From Cepaea nemoralis (Eukaryota > Mollusca > Gastropoda > Stylommatophora > Helicidae): DNA of 64,000 nucleotides. The position numbers were made by a program, and so were the translations under genes. The stretch spans positions 213,501 to 277,500 of the forward strand of contig JACEFZ010013526.1 of NCBI GenBank assembly GCA_014155875.1, given 5' to 3'. Below the pieces are notes generated by a model. That model was not told where the DNA came from, made no database searches, and saw only the letters and a program-made list of their open reading frames with translations. Of this stretch, positions 55,132-64,000 are shown piece after piece. How positions within the stretch are numbered: the stretch's first letter is position 1; each line of letters begins with the position of its first letter.

Positions 55132-56818
55132 TGGTCCGCCATCCCCCCTTCCTATGGAGTTGGTATTTCTTAATTAGTTGGAACTAATTCTGTCAAGGGA
55201 TCACGGGAATAAAGTCTATGGTTCAGGGTAGTAATCTAGTAGATGGTCACTCTGTTATCTGTATTGCCGCACTAGCAACTAATGTACGTTGAGTACTGCT
55301 ATCTCGGGTAGTTGCTGAAGAGTCCAATTCTCTTTCTATTCTTAAATTAAGCTATCCAAACCGAAGTTCCCTGACGACTAAGATTGTGAACTTGCGTTCT
55401 CCAAATGCTCCCTTCTCAAACATCCAAACATGATGTCCTGGACAATGGTCCCTTATTACAGAGTGTCATCAAGGCAGATTGCCTTGGCCCTTTTAAGAAT
55501 ATTTGCAAGCCATTGCCCCTTAATGTGTACCTGTATACACTTTTTTACTTCCGTATGTTGGTAGTGTATAATATACAAATACTTTGTTTTCATCCACTAA
55601 TTGCTTATGTCCCTGTTATCCTGTTAGTGTCTGCTAATCTCCCTTCTGGTGTTCTATAAAAGTGTCTGTGCATTAACTGTTTTTCTTGAGTGTTGAATAT
55701 GTGTATTTGAACTGATGTCTTTAGTGTATGAGCTACTTGTGTGTTGTTGCTGTTTATGGTGTTAGAATTTCTATAAGTGTCACGAGCTAGAATTTTCCTT
55801 GTCATGATTCACCTGATATGTGTAATTCATGACCTGGACTTTCGAGCAATGATTCTTAGATTGATTCTATTAATTCCCTTGTAATCTATCTAAACACGTA
55901 TAAACATTTTGTGACAAAGTGTTACATTTTACATCAGACGCGCACAAATTATAATTTAACAGTGGCGCGTATACGATTTGCACGCAATTGTACATCATTC
56001 CTTCATTTATTACATTCACTCTCTCAATTACACATCTCTCATTCCACAATTTATGTATTTAAAAATTACAAATGAGGTTAAGGTAAAGTTTGTCGCCCTT
56101 AGGAAAATTTGGCGGATATTAGAAAAATTTAACGTGAATACTTGGTACAAGTGTTACCGATAATAATAGGACAGTTTACAATTTAAATCGGAATGATTGC
56201 AAAAATTAACATGCTTAGAAGAAAATTTACTAGTTAATATACTGTTACGTTGAATCACCTGTCAACGTGTTTTATCAACATATTTATATATACCTATGAA
56301 AGAAAGATTTACAGGAAAATTGACATATATTGAATATTAAATTTTTAATAAGTAATAAACATATTTTAAACACGTAACTAATTAATTAACTAACTAACTA
56401 AGTAACTCGACTGATCCGGTAGTGTCGTTCCTTGATGAAGAGTATAGGTGGTCCTGTCGACGTACGTGTGATGGTTGTTTCATAAAAGTTCTGTTCATGA
56501 TGAGGTGTAGATGGAAAAATGTCCGATGTCTTGTCCCCATGAATCTGAACAATATAATATGGTCGTTGGTGACCTGATTTCTAGTCAGTGAATTGGCAAT
56601 GTCACACGTGTTTGATGGTTATAAATGACTGGTGGTTGTCTCTAGCACTGAATGATCGTTCTTTCGTAGTTCTTCATTTCATAAATGGTTATTTCAAATT
56701 TTGGAGTGTGTTGTAAGCGATTGGTAATAGTGTTCTAACATATGTGGAAACTTGCGGTTTAGCAGGCAACCTTATAAAATCGTATCACAGTTTTATGCAT
56801 GGCGTACTGGTTATTGTG
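55132..56818. other. Gypsy internal region without recognised genes
   Basis: The 3' half of the element (minus orientation) where integrase would lie. It is AT-rich, with no integrase zinc finger or DDE motif that I can see. Confidence 0.5.
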
Positions 56819-57604
56819 TTACTCGGCTGGTGTGTCTGGTAGTCTTGTTAACAAATCAGGAATCAGATTTTTGGAGCCCTTAATATGTTGGATCTCGTAA
56901 CTAAAATCTTGGAGAATCAGTGCCCAGGGGGCGATTCTGTTATTCTTGGGCTTACCGTCTTTTATCACCAGCAGTGGCGAGTTATCCGTCTGGATTATGA
57001 AGTGGGTGCCTCTGATGAATTTCTGTAATTTGAGCACACAGTAGATCAGACTTAGTCCTTCCAGTTCTGCTGTTGAGTATTTCCTTTCAGCTGGTTTTAA
57101 TTTCCGACTTACATAAACGATAGGATGATCTACTCCATCATCTTCTGCATGAGACATCCGCTTATGGCGATAGTACTGGCATCTGTTTTTAAGATAAACT
57201 GAGAATGTATATCAGGAAGTCGAAGGATAGGTGGATTTGAGAAAATGGTTTTCAATTTACCAATTGCATCTTCTAAATCGATACTCTTACAAATTGTGTT
57301 GGGTTGACCTTTTGTCAACAAATTAGAAAAAAATAGTAGTAAACTCTGCCAGATTTGGAATAAATTTCACATAATAATTTACCAAGCCTAATAATCTCCT
57401 GACTTGTTTCTTCGTCGTTGGTACTGTCAGGTTGAGGATCTTTGTGACAATTTTGTCGTCAGTCAGTAATTTTCCCTGTGAAATCTTGTGGCCTAAAAAT
57501 TCTATTTCTCTGAAAGCTATTTCTACTTTTGATGGTTTCACTGTCACTCCAAAAAGTTTAATTTTGTCGAAGACTTGTCTAAGTGTTTCTAAGTGGGTTG
57601 TCAT
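56819..57604 (-). pseudogene. Ty3/gypsy RT C-terminus and RNase H, frameshifted
   Basis: The first block (57604-57323) has EIEFLGHKISQGKLLTDDK and KKQVRRLLGLVNYYVKFIPN, the RT thumb/connection. The next (57321-57130) has the RNase H start FILKTDAS. The last (57157-56819) has PIVYVSRKLKPAERKYSTAE, FIIQTDNSPL and HIKGSKNLIPDLLTRLP. RNase H active-site positions D (KTDAS), E (AELEG) and D (QTDNS) are visible. Two frameshifts separate the blocks. The RT catalytic core is missing. Confidence 0.92.
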
Positions 57605-58440
57605 GTCTCTGCTTTACTTGATGTTTCCTGGACAATTTACATCATACAACATACATCGTGGAACAACCTGGTATTAGAGAGAAAAACATTAGTATTTTGT
57701 CATGTCACGTCAATGTCATGTTTATGGTGAGAGTTAGCATTTTAATTGTATACTTTGAGACAATAGTGTATAGCACAGTTTAACAGAACAGTATTTACTG
57801 TGTAGAGTCTAGACTTTGTCGATGTCGTGTATAAAATTTAGCTTTTACTTGGCTAGGCCAAGAACCGTCAATGTATTATTAATAATTGTTATTTGACACT
57901 GTCTTGGGACTGCCAAAACGGACTGGAGCCTCCATGTATTTTACCTGTCAACGTGTCATAAATAGGCATAGAGAAACTTGGGTTCAGACAGGTAGAATAG
58001 TGCGAGCACAGATACGACAGAACTCTAAGTTCGATTATTGTCGTTATACTTTATTACAATATCTGTCATCTGGCGAAATAATCTTCTCGCACATTGGTTA
58101 TAGTATTACATACAAATTCATTATGCAAAACATTCAAATACTATACACAACATTTCAAACTAGGTCTATCGTTAATATCTTAAGGATCTAAGTAAGTTCT
58201 GTCCCTGTGTCTCCCTCTAGAAGCTACACCCTCTCCCGTCAATGTCCAGTGGCCGTCTGCCCTCTATTCTCGTGAGTGTGGACACGGTGTGCTTGCCCAT
58301 TCGTGCGTTTCCTGGGGTTTCACCCTTCACTCTTCTGCCGGGTTGTGGCTGGGCGTAGTGCGTAGTTTGACCTGTGACTCAAATGTTCGAGTCTCTTCTA
58401 TTCTCTCCCCCATTCATCCCCTGTTTCTATGTTCCTTCTC

Positions 58441-58448
58441 CTTCTCTC

Positions 58449-58518
<70 letters not shown>
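58441..58518. repeat. (TC)n expansion in right LTR
   Basis: About 78 bp of TC repeats interrupted by one GC. The left LTR has only a short CTCTCTCT here, so this is a post-insertion expansion. Confidence 0.95.
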
Positions 58519-58521
<3 letters not shown>

Positions 58522-58561
58522 TACGTCCCTTATCTACTTAGAGATAAGTGAGACCTTGACA

Positions 58562-59330
58562 ATTACTATTAACATTACAGACTGGTATAGAAAACTTAAT
58601 AACCTTAACCCAAAGAAATAGTGAAAATCACAACTTATATCTCAACATAGCAAAAACAAAGATAATGCATACAGATACACTTCTATGGAGGAAGAAATAT
58701 ATGTTAATGAAGAAATATTGGAGGAATTGGAATGTTTTGAAATTTTGAAATCTTGGTCATTGAATACCAACAATGGTGACACAATTAAAGACATTAAACG
58801 GCGACTATCAATTGCCCTTCAATGACTAACACAACTGAATAAATTATGGCGTGGCACAGACAGAACAACAAAAATTAGATTTTTATGAGCATGCATCTTT
58901 CCCATTGCAACATATGCCTGTGAGACCTGGACACTTATTAAACAAGCTAAACAGCGCATACATGCTTTTGAATATAAATGCTATAGATGAGTTCTAAGAA
59001 TATCTTGGGTAAAGAAAAGAACAAATGCATCCATACTTCAAGAGCTGAATATTGAAGAGGGTTGGCTATTAAAGACGATAAAACAAAGAAAATTGATATT
59101 TTAGTCACTTGAAACGTCATGAAAGTTTGGAGAGAACAATAATGGAGGGGTATATGCTTGGGAAGAAAAGAAGAGGAAGGCCAAAGAGAAAATGGATTGG
59201 GATGTGGCAGATGATCTCCAGATTGGTGTATCAGACGTATCAGACATCTTGCTTGTGATTGAGTAGTTTTCCGGAAGGTTGTTATGGGAGCGAGGTTCTG
59301 CAAATGACATGCTACTGAATGAATGAATTA
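58562..59330 (+). pseudogene. RTE-like LINE (family C), RT 3' part after nested insertions
   Basis: It resumes the frame lost at 50602: after the YADD codons the reading continues with IENLI... and LNIAKTKIMHT, then (with stops) TYACETWTLIKQAKQRIHAF, RISWVKKRTNASILQELN and FGEN-type remains. It ends in (GAAT)n at 59316-59328. Continuity with 49976-50602 shows that the intervening 8 kb are later insertions. Confidence 0.88.
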
Positions 59331-59340
59331 GTTGTTAGTA

Positions 59341-59834
59341 GAAAGTCAGGTCTTAGATATAACTGAGCTACCGTATGACAGTAAACGGTACTACCTGCTT
59401 ACTGTTACCACCGAATCTTAGGAGGCGCTCACCAAACCCGACACCCCACATTGTGCCAACGGCTTCTGGTGGAGGGGCGCAATTGGGAGGATATACGTCT
59501 TACCCCAGTACAAGGAAATGCAACATAACGACTAAATGTCATGGCAAGATAGACCAGGCTTTTATCAACGGATGGCAGCTGGTCTAGGATGGAAGCTCCG
59601 ACAGGCGGACAGTTAGAGTATTGCTTTGCTGATTCGGCAGATTTTGCAGATTGTCTTGTTCCAGACGTACTGGTGTTACCTTTCCTCTGGAGTAAACTAG
59701 ATAGGTCGAGAGAGGGATCATGCTGCATGGGTAACACATGGTCTCTAAATTTAACCCAGGCTTTGTGCTATGGAAAAGTATAACTCCATTATATAAACTG
59801 TCGTCTGTCAAGGCAGCAATGTGCCAGTCAGTCA
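59341..59834 (+). mobile_element. Internally deleted FADD-LINE derivative (RIME-like)
   Basis: It is made of about 448 bp of the LINE 5' leader (compare 50603-51060) joined near 59788 to the last about 45 bp of its 3' end (ACTGTCGTCTGTCAAGGCaG to GTGCCA). Direct repeats GTTGTTAGTA and GCTGTTAGTA (59331-59340 and 59835-59844) flank it, so it moved as a short unit. It encodes no protein. It sits just after the family C LINE tail. Confidence 0.85.
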
Positions 59835-59849
59835 GCTGTTAGTATATCC

Positions 59850-60330
59850 TTTTTCAGCCTGGGGTCCGGGCCACTGTTTTATCTATCTGTCTTTAAAACA
59901 CCCTTGCGTCAGAGAAAAACACCTTGCATCATACTTCCTGCAGATGTCTGTGCTCTCGGCTTGCCTTGTGTTGGGAAGTCTTGGTTGTCCACTGCAAGCT
60001 TTGCCTTTTTGGATTGGATGTCATAATGTTGAACCCACATCTCATCTACTTTCATCAGGATCTTCAAAATGTCTTATTATCTGCACTTTTTGAGCAACCG
60101 TTGACAGTAATCAACCTTTGTTTTCTTCTGTTCACGAGTGAACGGACAAGGAAGTCAGCTAGCACACATTTTTTTTCATCTTCAGATTGTTCTGCACAAT
60201 TTTGTTAACTGTTCTTTCTCTTACTTTTGCTGCACTAGCTAACTCCTCAAAAGCCATTTCTCGATACTGGTTAATGGTTTTCTTCACACTTGCTGCAATT
60301 TCGTCTTCCCACTCTGATGGCGGTCGCCAG
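59850..60330 (-). pseudogene. Mariner-like transposase fragment, decayed
   Basis: Minus-strand reading gives SEWEDEIAASVKKTINQY, AFEELASAAKVRERTVNKIV (a helix-turn-helix region), and near 60030 DEMWVQHYDIQSKK, which resembles the first catalytic Asp motif (DExWxxxYDP). Multiple stops and frameshifts. Inverted ends were not found. Confidence 0.6.
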
Positions 60331-60699
60331 ATCTTAGTAGATGAGCATCATTTGAGCTGCCCCTCTTAATCTGTCTACACTAATTTGGTATTGAAGTATA
60401 CGAAAGACAAGAAATATAATACACAGGTATGCGCATTATATGTTTTATTTATAATTCCGGAGTAATTCTGCAGGTGCTTTCTATTGTAACATGAAGAATT
60501 TAATCACAGATCTGGCCTAAGACTTCTGTATTGTTCTGGCAAATCTTTTGAGCAGCACTTATAATTAATAGGTTATGTTACGCCGTTCATAAAGAGGGGG
60601 AACAGTTAAAGAATGATATGCATATTTCACTAGTTCAAGGCAAATATCAGGGACTTCTAGTATACCTGTTATTTAGCACAGTATTTTTCATCCATCATT
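60331..60699. other. Non-coding interval
   Basis: AT-rich with nothing recognised. Confidence 0.4.
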
Positions 60700-61016
60700 C
60701 ATCATTGGCATCCTTGCCGCCTTGACAGACAATAGTTTGTTATATTGTGCTTCAAAAAGGCATACTAAATAAAACCCATGGCGGTAGCGAATGTGTCTGT
60801 AAATGTTTGTCCACAATGGATGCGTGTGAACAGATGCTCAATTCCACCATCACGCTCAGTGTGTGACTTATCTGCAATCATTTTATCCTTTGGTTTTATT
60901 CCATTTCTCATCTTTGCCGTTCATGCACCACTTTCACCTGCGACTTGCTCCCAATGTGCAATATCAATGCCTGTATCAATTATGTCACACTTAACTTGTA
61001 CACACATTTTTGTATT

Positions 61017-61192
61017 GATGCAGCCGGTGTGGGAGGACTGATAAAACGATGGGATAAGTGCATCAATGTTGGTGGACATTATCTTGAGAAATAAATGGAC
61101 AATGTATGTATAAAAATAAACTGGTTTCAAGTAGTTATCATATTTTGTTATTTTTCTACAGCCGTTTGTGACTTACTTATTAACTCACCCTC
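61017..61192 (+). mobile_element. Mariner C-terminal fragment
   Basis: It reads GVGGLIKRWDKCINVGGHYL then EK and a stop, the standard mariner C-terminus, followed by about 110 bp of 3' sequence ending TCACCCTCGTA. It is inserted within the LINE fragment between TTTTTGTAT and GAGACCGACT. Confidence 0.8.
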
Positions 61193-61409
61193 GTAGTAGA
61201 GACCGACTCCGCGATATCGTACCCATATGTAATTCCCTAAAGAAAGATATTCTTTGGTATACTACCATCATCCATCCTCCTAACGTGTCCTATCCATCTA
61301 AGCCTGCGAAGTCTGGACATGGAACAAACCGTCACACAACCCGATCTTTCCAATACTTCAGTATTTGTGATTTTGTCTTGCCATATAATGTCAAGTATCT
61401 TTCGCAGAC

Positions 61410-61657
61410 CGGTCTCTCTGGCCGAGGGGTTACACCAATTTCTCCGTAATCCCGTTTATCACTCAGAGTCTCGTAGCGGGCGAGAACTGGTAGCGATTCG
61501 TCCCCCGCTGGTGACTTGCGGGATAACTGAGCCGGCCGCTCAGAAAGCAATGGCAAACTACTGAGCGTAATCTTGCCAAGAAATCAACAGACAGCTGAAA
61601 GATGCTGCTGTTGACAGCGATGTCCTGTAAAAGGATATGCGAATTTTTAAAAAAAAA
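61410..61657 (+). mobile_element. SINE family B with target duplication
   Basis: It is flanked by the 13-bp repeat ATCTTTCGCAGAC (61397-61409 and 61658-61670). The head is CGGTCTCTCTGGCCGAGGGG, the body GCTCAGAAAGCAATGGCAAA, and the end CCTGTAAAAGGATATGCG with an A-rich tail. Confidence 0.95.
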
Positions 61658-61670
61658 ATCTTTCGCAGAC

Positions 61671-61890
61671 ACCACATACACTAGTTTTAAAACATTTATT
61701 ATGTCAGGCCGATTGTAATTGGTGTGGGTATCTTAGTGGTTTTACCAGAGATTTTACAGTTGGCTAGTTTGTAAGCGTTTAACATGTCTTTGTAAGAAGA
61801 CAGCGCTAATGTTATTTTTAAAAAAAAACATAAAATAAATAATAATCTTGTCTCATCAGCTTTAATAGCGCATCTGCCTCTGTTCCACAG
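61671..61890. other. Intron 2 end before P450 exon 3
   Basis: LINE remnant to about 61690, then unique AT-rich sequence ending CTGCCTCTGTTCCACAG, a good 3' splice site. Confidence 0.6.
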
Positions 61891-63010
61891 ACTACTGGAT
61901 TAGGTGAGTTGGGAATTATTTTCTCAAGTGGAGCACTCTGGAAAGAGCAAAGATCCATCGGTCTGTCCATCCTTAGAGCTTTCGGGATGGGAAAGAATGT
62001 TTTAGCCGAGAAGATACAAGAAGAGGTTAGTTGTTACATTGACTATCTAGCCAGTCTGAAAGGAAAAGCTAGTGATATTGGAATGTTTACCTACATCAGC
62101 ATGTCGAACATCATCTGTTCTATCTTGCTTGGCCGCCGGTTTGACTACGACGATAAGACATTTCAGGATTTGATACATAAACTGGGACATTTATGGTCAG
62201 TGAACAAGAAACAGTTAGTCTCATAAACTTTATGCCATGGCTGGAAATTGTTCCCGGTGATCTCTTTAAGGCGAAAACATTAAGAGCATCTAATGAGGCA
62301 ATAATTAATATGCTTTCTAATGTCCTCAACGAGAAGAAGCGTCACGTCGATGACTCCAGCGATGTCAGTAACTTTATCGATGCATACATTATAGAAAGAA
62401 ACAAGAAAACCCAAGCCGGCATATCAACAACTCTAGATGATCGAAACTTGCTGAAGATTATGAACGATTTATTCGGGGCTGGAACCGAGACCACTAGCAC
62501 TACCATTCGTTGGTGCGTACTGTATATATTAAACAACCCAGATGTACAAGACAAAGTTTATGATGAGATCAAAGATAAGGTGGGGACGGATCGAACAGTA
62601 ACCATACAAGACAAGAGCCAGTTGACTTACCTCAATGCTGTCATCATGGAAACCCAACGTCTGGCCAGTATTGCCCCGTCTGTGGCTCACATGTGCTCTG
62701 ACGAGGTGACGTTGAGAGGCTACACTCTGCCTAAAGGAACCTGGATCATCCCAATCCTGGACACCGTCGCTTCATTGACAACAACGGCAAGATAAAGAAC
62801 CCCGAGCAGTTCATCCCATTCAGCATTGGACGTCGGGTCTGCCTGGGCGAGAGTCTTGCAAAAATGGAGCTCTTTCTGTTTCTCTCCAACATGTTTCAGA
62901 GATTCAAGTTTCTCCCACCAAACCCCTACTCAGTTCCTCCATTAGCATATGTGAATGCCAATGTCAATGGCCCACAACCGTACGAGGTGAGGGTAGAAGA
63001 GAGAAAATAA
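61891..63010 (+). pseudogene. P450 exon 3: C helix to C-terminus, with two lesions
   Basis: Starts TTGLGELGIIFSSGALWKEQ (C-helix WKEQR, haem propionate contact). It continues through FAGTETT-equivalent GAGTETTSTT (I helix, 62478-62507), METQR (K-helix ExxR, 62646-62660) and the haem motif [10 protein letters not shown] (about 62819-62848; Cys codon 62840-62842), ending with TAA at 63008-63010. Lesions: a frameshift between 62193 and 62225, and a 52-bp deletion at 62767/62768 relative to bases 140-191 of the upstream copy, removing the codons of VLHDKGTWGEDAMSFRPD and leading to an early TAA at 62793-62795. All coding from the C helix on is in one exon, unlike vertebrate CYP2 genes. Confidence 0.92.
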
Positions 63011-63019
63011 AAATACACT

Positions 63020-63197
63020 AATTAGTTTAGTTTAGTTTAGTTTAGTTTAGTTTAGTTTAGTTTAGTTTAGTCGATGGATCAATATCACGGCACACGGGTG
63101 TAACCCATAAGTGCTCCGTTCTCCTCCTAACTCAAACCTGAATTTGGAGAAACACAGCTCAGTAATAGAAGCTCAAAGAAAAGAAACGCAGCACACC
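63020..63197 (-). mobile_element. SINE family C 3' fragment with (TTTAG)n
   Basis: About ten TTTAG repeats (63023-63071), then CGATGGATCAATATCACGGC and CATAAGTGCTCCGTT as in the copy at 28263. The tRNA-like head is missing. ACACTAAT on the left and ACACCAAT on the right match a single ACACTGAT in the empty site in the upstream paralogous flank (about 431-440). Confidence 0.85.
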
Positions 63198-63199
63198 AA

Positions 63200-63490
63200 T
63201 AAAAGCAACGAAACGAAGATGAAACTTGGCAATTATACTTTCTTCCGATTGTCACATCTGGGCATTTCTTAGACTTCAAAGTTAGAATCAGTATTTAAGT
63301 TTCTAGTAATTACTGCCTGCGTTAAACTGTATATTCTTACAGTTATCTTCTCTATACGTTCTCCTATCCTCACTGTTGTAACCATACATACTCACTACAC
63401 GTCCTTCCATCCTCCTTGTTGTAAACCTATATATTCTCATAGTTACCTTCTTCACATGACCTCCCATTTGTTCTATGGTAACCCTACATA
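63200..63490. repeat. Paralogous P450 3' flank
   Basis: It is collinear and nearly identical with 445-730, including the degenerate C/T-rich repeats. Confidence 0.9.
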
Positions 63491-64000
63491 CAAGGGGCCT
63501 TCAAATGGAAACCTTTTCCTCCTAATACTATTTGAGTTGTCCAAACAAGTGGAAATCACTTAAGGCTAGGTCTGGCGAGTACAAGGGATGTGGTACACAC
63601 TGAAGTGGAGGTCTTCGATGGTTTCAACCGTTGCACGGGCAGTATGGGGTCGAGCATTGCCATGTTGCAAAACGATGCCTTCACTCAGAAGTCCAAGAAG
63701 TTTGGATTTGATTGCTAGTCGAAATTTCCTACTCCGCTCATACATTTGCTAGACTGACAGATTGCATCATCATACTGGACCTTCATTAGCCGATAAATGT
63801 CTATAGCTTTCGCCCCTTCACTGATTAAAAAACGGATAACAGAACTCTGCTTTTCTTTGGTGTATGTCAAAAGTATAGTAGGGGGACATCTTTAAACTGT
63901 TCTTATGACGTCACAGTGTTCGTCTGCACCGTGATATCCGTCCCTTGCTTAATCCTCTTGACATCCTTAATAACAATATTGACAGGTCACATGACAATGG
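63491..64000 (-). mobile_element. Mariner remnant, downstream paralogous copy (runs off window)
   Basis: The same insertion as 731-1259, in the duplicated flank. It retains about 48 bp around 63680-63730 (codons for LAIKSKLLGLLSEGIVLQ just before the HDNARPH-like motif) that the upstream copy has lost. The right inverted end lies beyond the window. Confidence 0.88.

Larger units (their letters stand above)
54576..58561 (-). mobile_element. Ty3/gypsy LTR retrotransposon, non-autonomous, both LTRs present
   Basis: LTRs are at 54576-55131 and 57946-58561. Both start TGTCAACG and end CTTGACA on the + strand and are nearly identical apart from a TC expansion in the right one. A 5-bp target duplication ATTAC flanks the element (54571-54575 and 58562-58566). 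Pol remnants read on the minus strand, so the right LTR is the 5' LTR. The internal region is only 2.8 kb and lacks gag, protease, the RT core and integrase. LTR similarity suggests recent insertion. Confidence 0.95.
60700..61690 (-). mobile_element. Diverged 3' fragment of FADD LINE, interrupted twice
   Basis: It matches 9804-10380 of the full copy (CATTGGCATCCTTGCCGCCT at the 3' end; TTCCAATACTTCAGTATTTG further in), with an old degree of divergence. It is interrupted by a mariner C-terminal fragment (about 61017-61192) and by a SINE (61410-61657). Confidence 0.88.
39829..63010 (+). pseudogene. CYP2-like cytochrome P450 gene, three coding exons, last exon damaged
   Basis: Exons 39862-40052, 48737-48851 and 61891-63010 join in phase (63 codons + 2 nt; 115 nt; rest) to give an ER monooxygenase of about 480-490 residues once the 17-codon loss is allowed for, the usual CYP2 length. 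Introns are about 8.7 kb and 13.0 kb and consist almost entirely of transposable elements. Splice sites are canonical (TACAG|GTCAGG, TTCACAG|CCT, ATAGG|GTGAAT, CCACAG|ACT). Exon 3 has a frameshift near 62195-62220 and a 52-bp deletion at 62767/62768. Unless these are assembly errors the gene is a pseudogene. Exons 1 and 2 show no lesion. Confidence 0.82.

Noticed and set aside
1..64000. Defence island, biosynthetic cluster or other novel gene system
   Set aside because: Apart from P450s every recognisable protein is from a transposable element; no co-oriented set of unknown genes was found.

Overview
This is animal genomic DNA (spliced cytochrome P450 exons, tRNA-headed SINEs, non-LTR, Ty3/gypsy and mariner elements). 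The mix suggests a lophotrochozoan, possibly a mollusc, but nothing in the window proves the phylum. The only host-type genes I can support are CYP2-like cytochrome P450s in tandem, all on the + strand. At 1-427 lies an intact 3' end of one gene. At 22151-22912 is a 5'-truncated pseudogene. At 39829-63010 is a gene whose three coding exons (39862-40052, 48737-48851, 61891-63010) are separated by 8.7 kb and 13 kb introns full of transposons; its last exon carries a frameshift and a 52-bp deletion, so it looks like a young pseudogene. Bases 1 to about 1210 and 62638-64000 are paralogous, including a mariner remnant 3' of the gene. The window is therefore one period (about 62.6 kb) of a tandem duplication.

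Most of the rest is nested repeats. From left to right: a full-length RTE/BovB-like retrotransposon with an uninterrupted 992-aa endonuclease/RT ORF (about 1541-4786); scraps of the same and related LINEs (5.4-8.7 kb); a full-length minus-strand LINE with an FADD catalytic box and a C-terminal zinc finger (9800-13959) that contains a 181-bp RTE insertion; a mariner (about 14950-19235, minus strand) whose C-terminal codons have been amplified into a 3.7-kb, 78/79-bp minisatellite; TTGG repeats with a small MITE; further LINE tails; SINEs of three families; a gypsy remnant with rearranged LTRs and an RNase H LINE inside one LTR (30.4-32.9 kb); and a decayed RTE copy with a SINE in it (33.2-36.7 kb).

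P450 exon 1 sits inside a roughly 10-kb inverted-repeat structure (37441-47494) that also holds a gypsy pol gene split by satellite-bearing elements: a 200-bp array and a 1.4-kb foldback element with 143-bp inverted ends and a 165-bp array. The 49.97-59.33 kb interval is a dated nest: a LINE interrupted at its YADD box by a full-length FADD LINE (15-bp target duplication), then by a Ty3/gypsy element with both LTRs (ATTAC duplication). Removing both restores the RT reading frame. An internally deleted FADD-LINE derivative with its own target duplication follows at 59341-59834.

I found no CRISPR array, operon, true tRNA or rRNA gene, and no evidence of a new defence or metabolic system. The novelty is in repeat biology: satellite birth inside a transposase gene, a RIME-like LINE derivative, retrotransposon-seeded microsatellites, and a tandem P450 duplication that can be ordered in time by its insertions.
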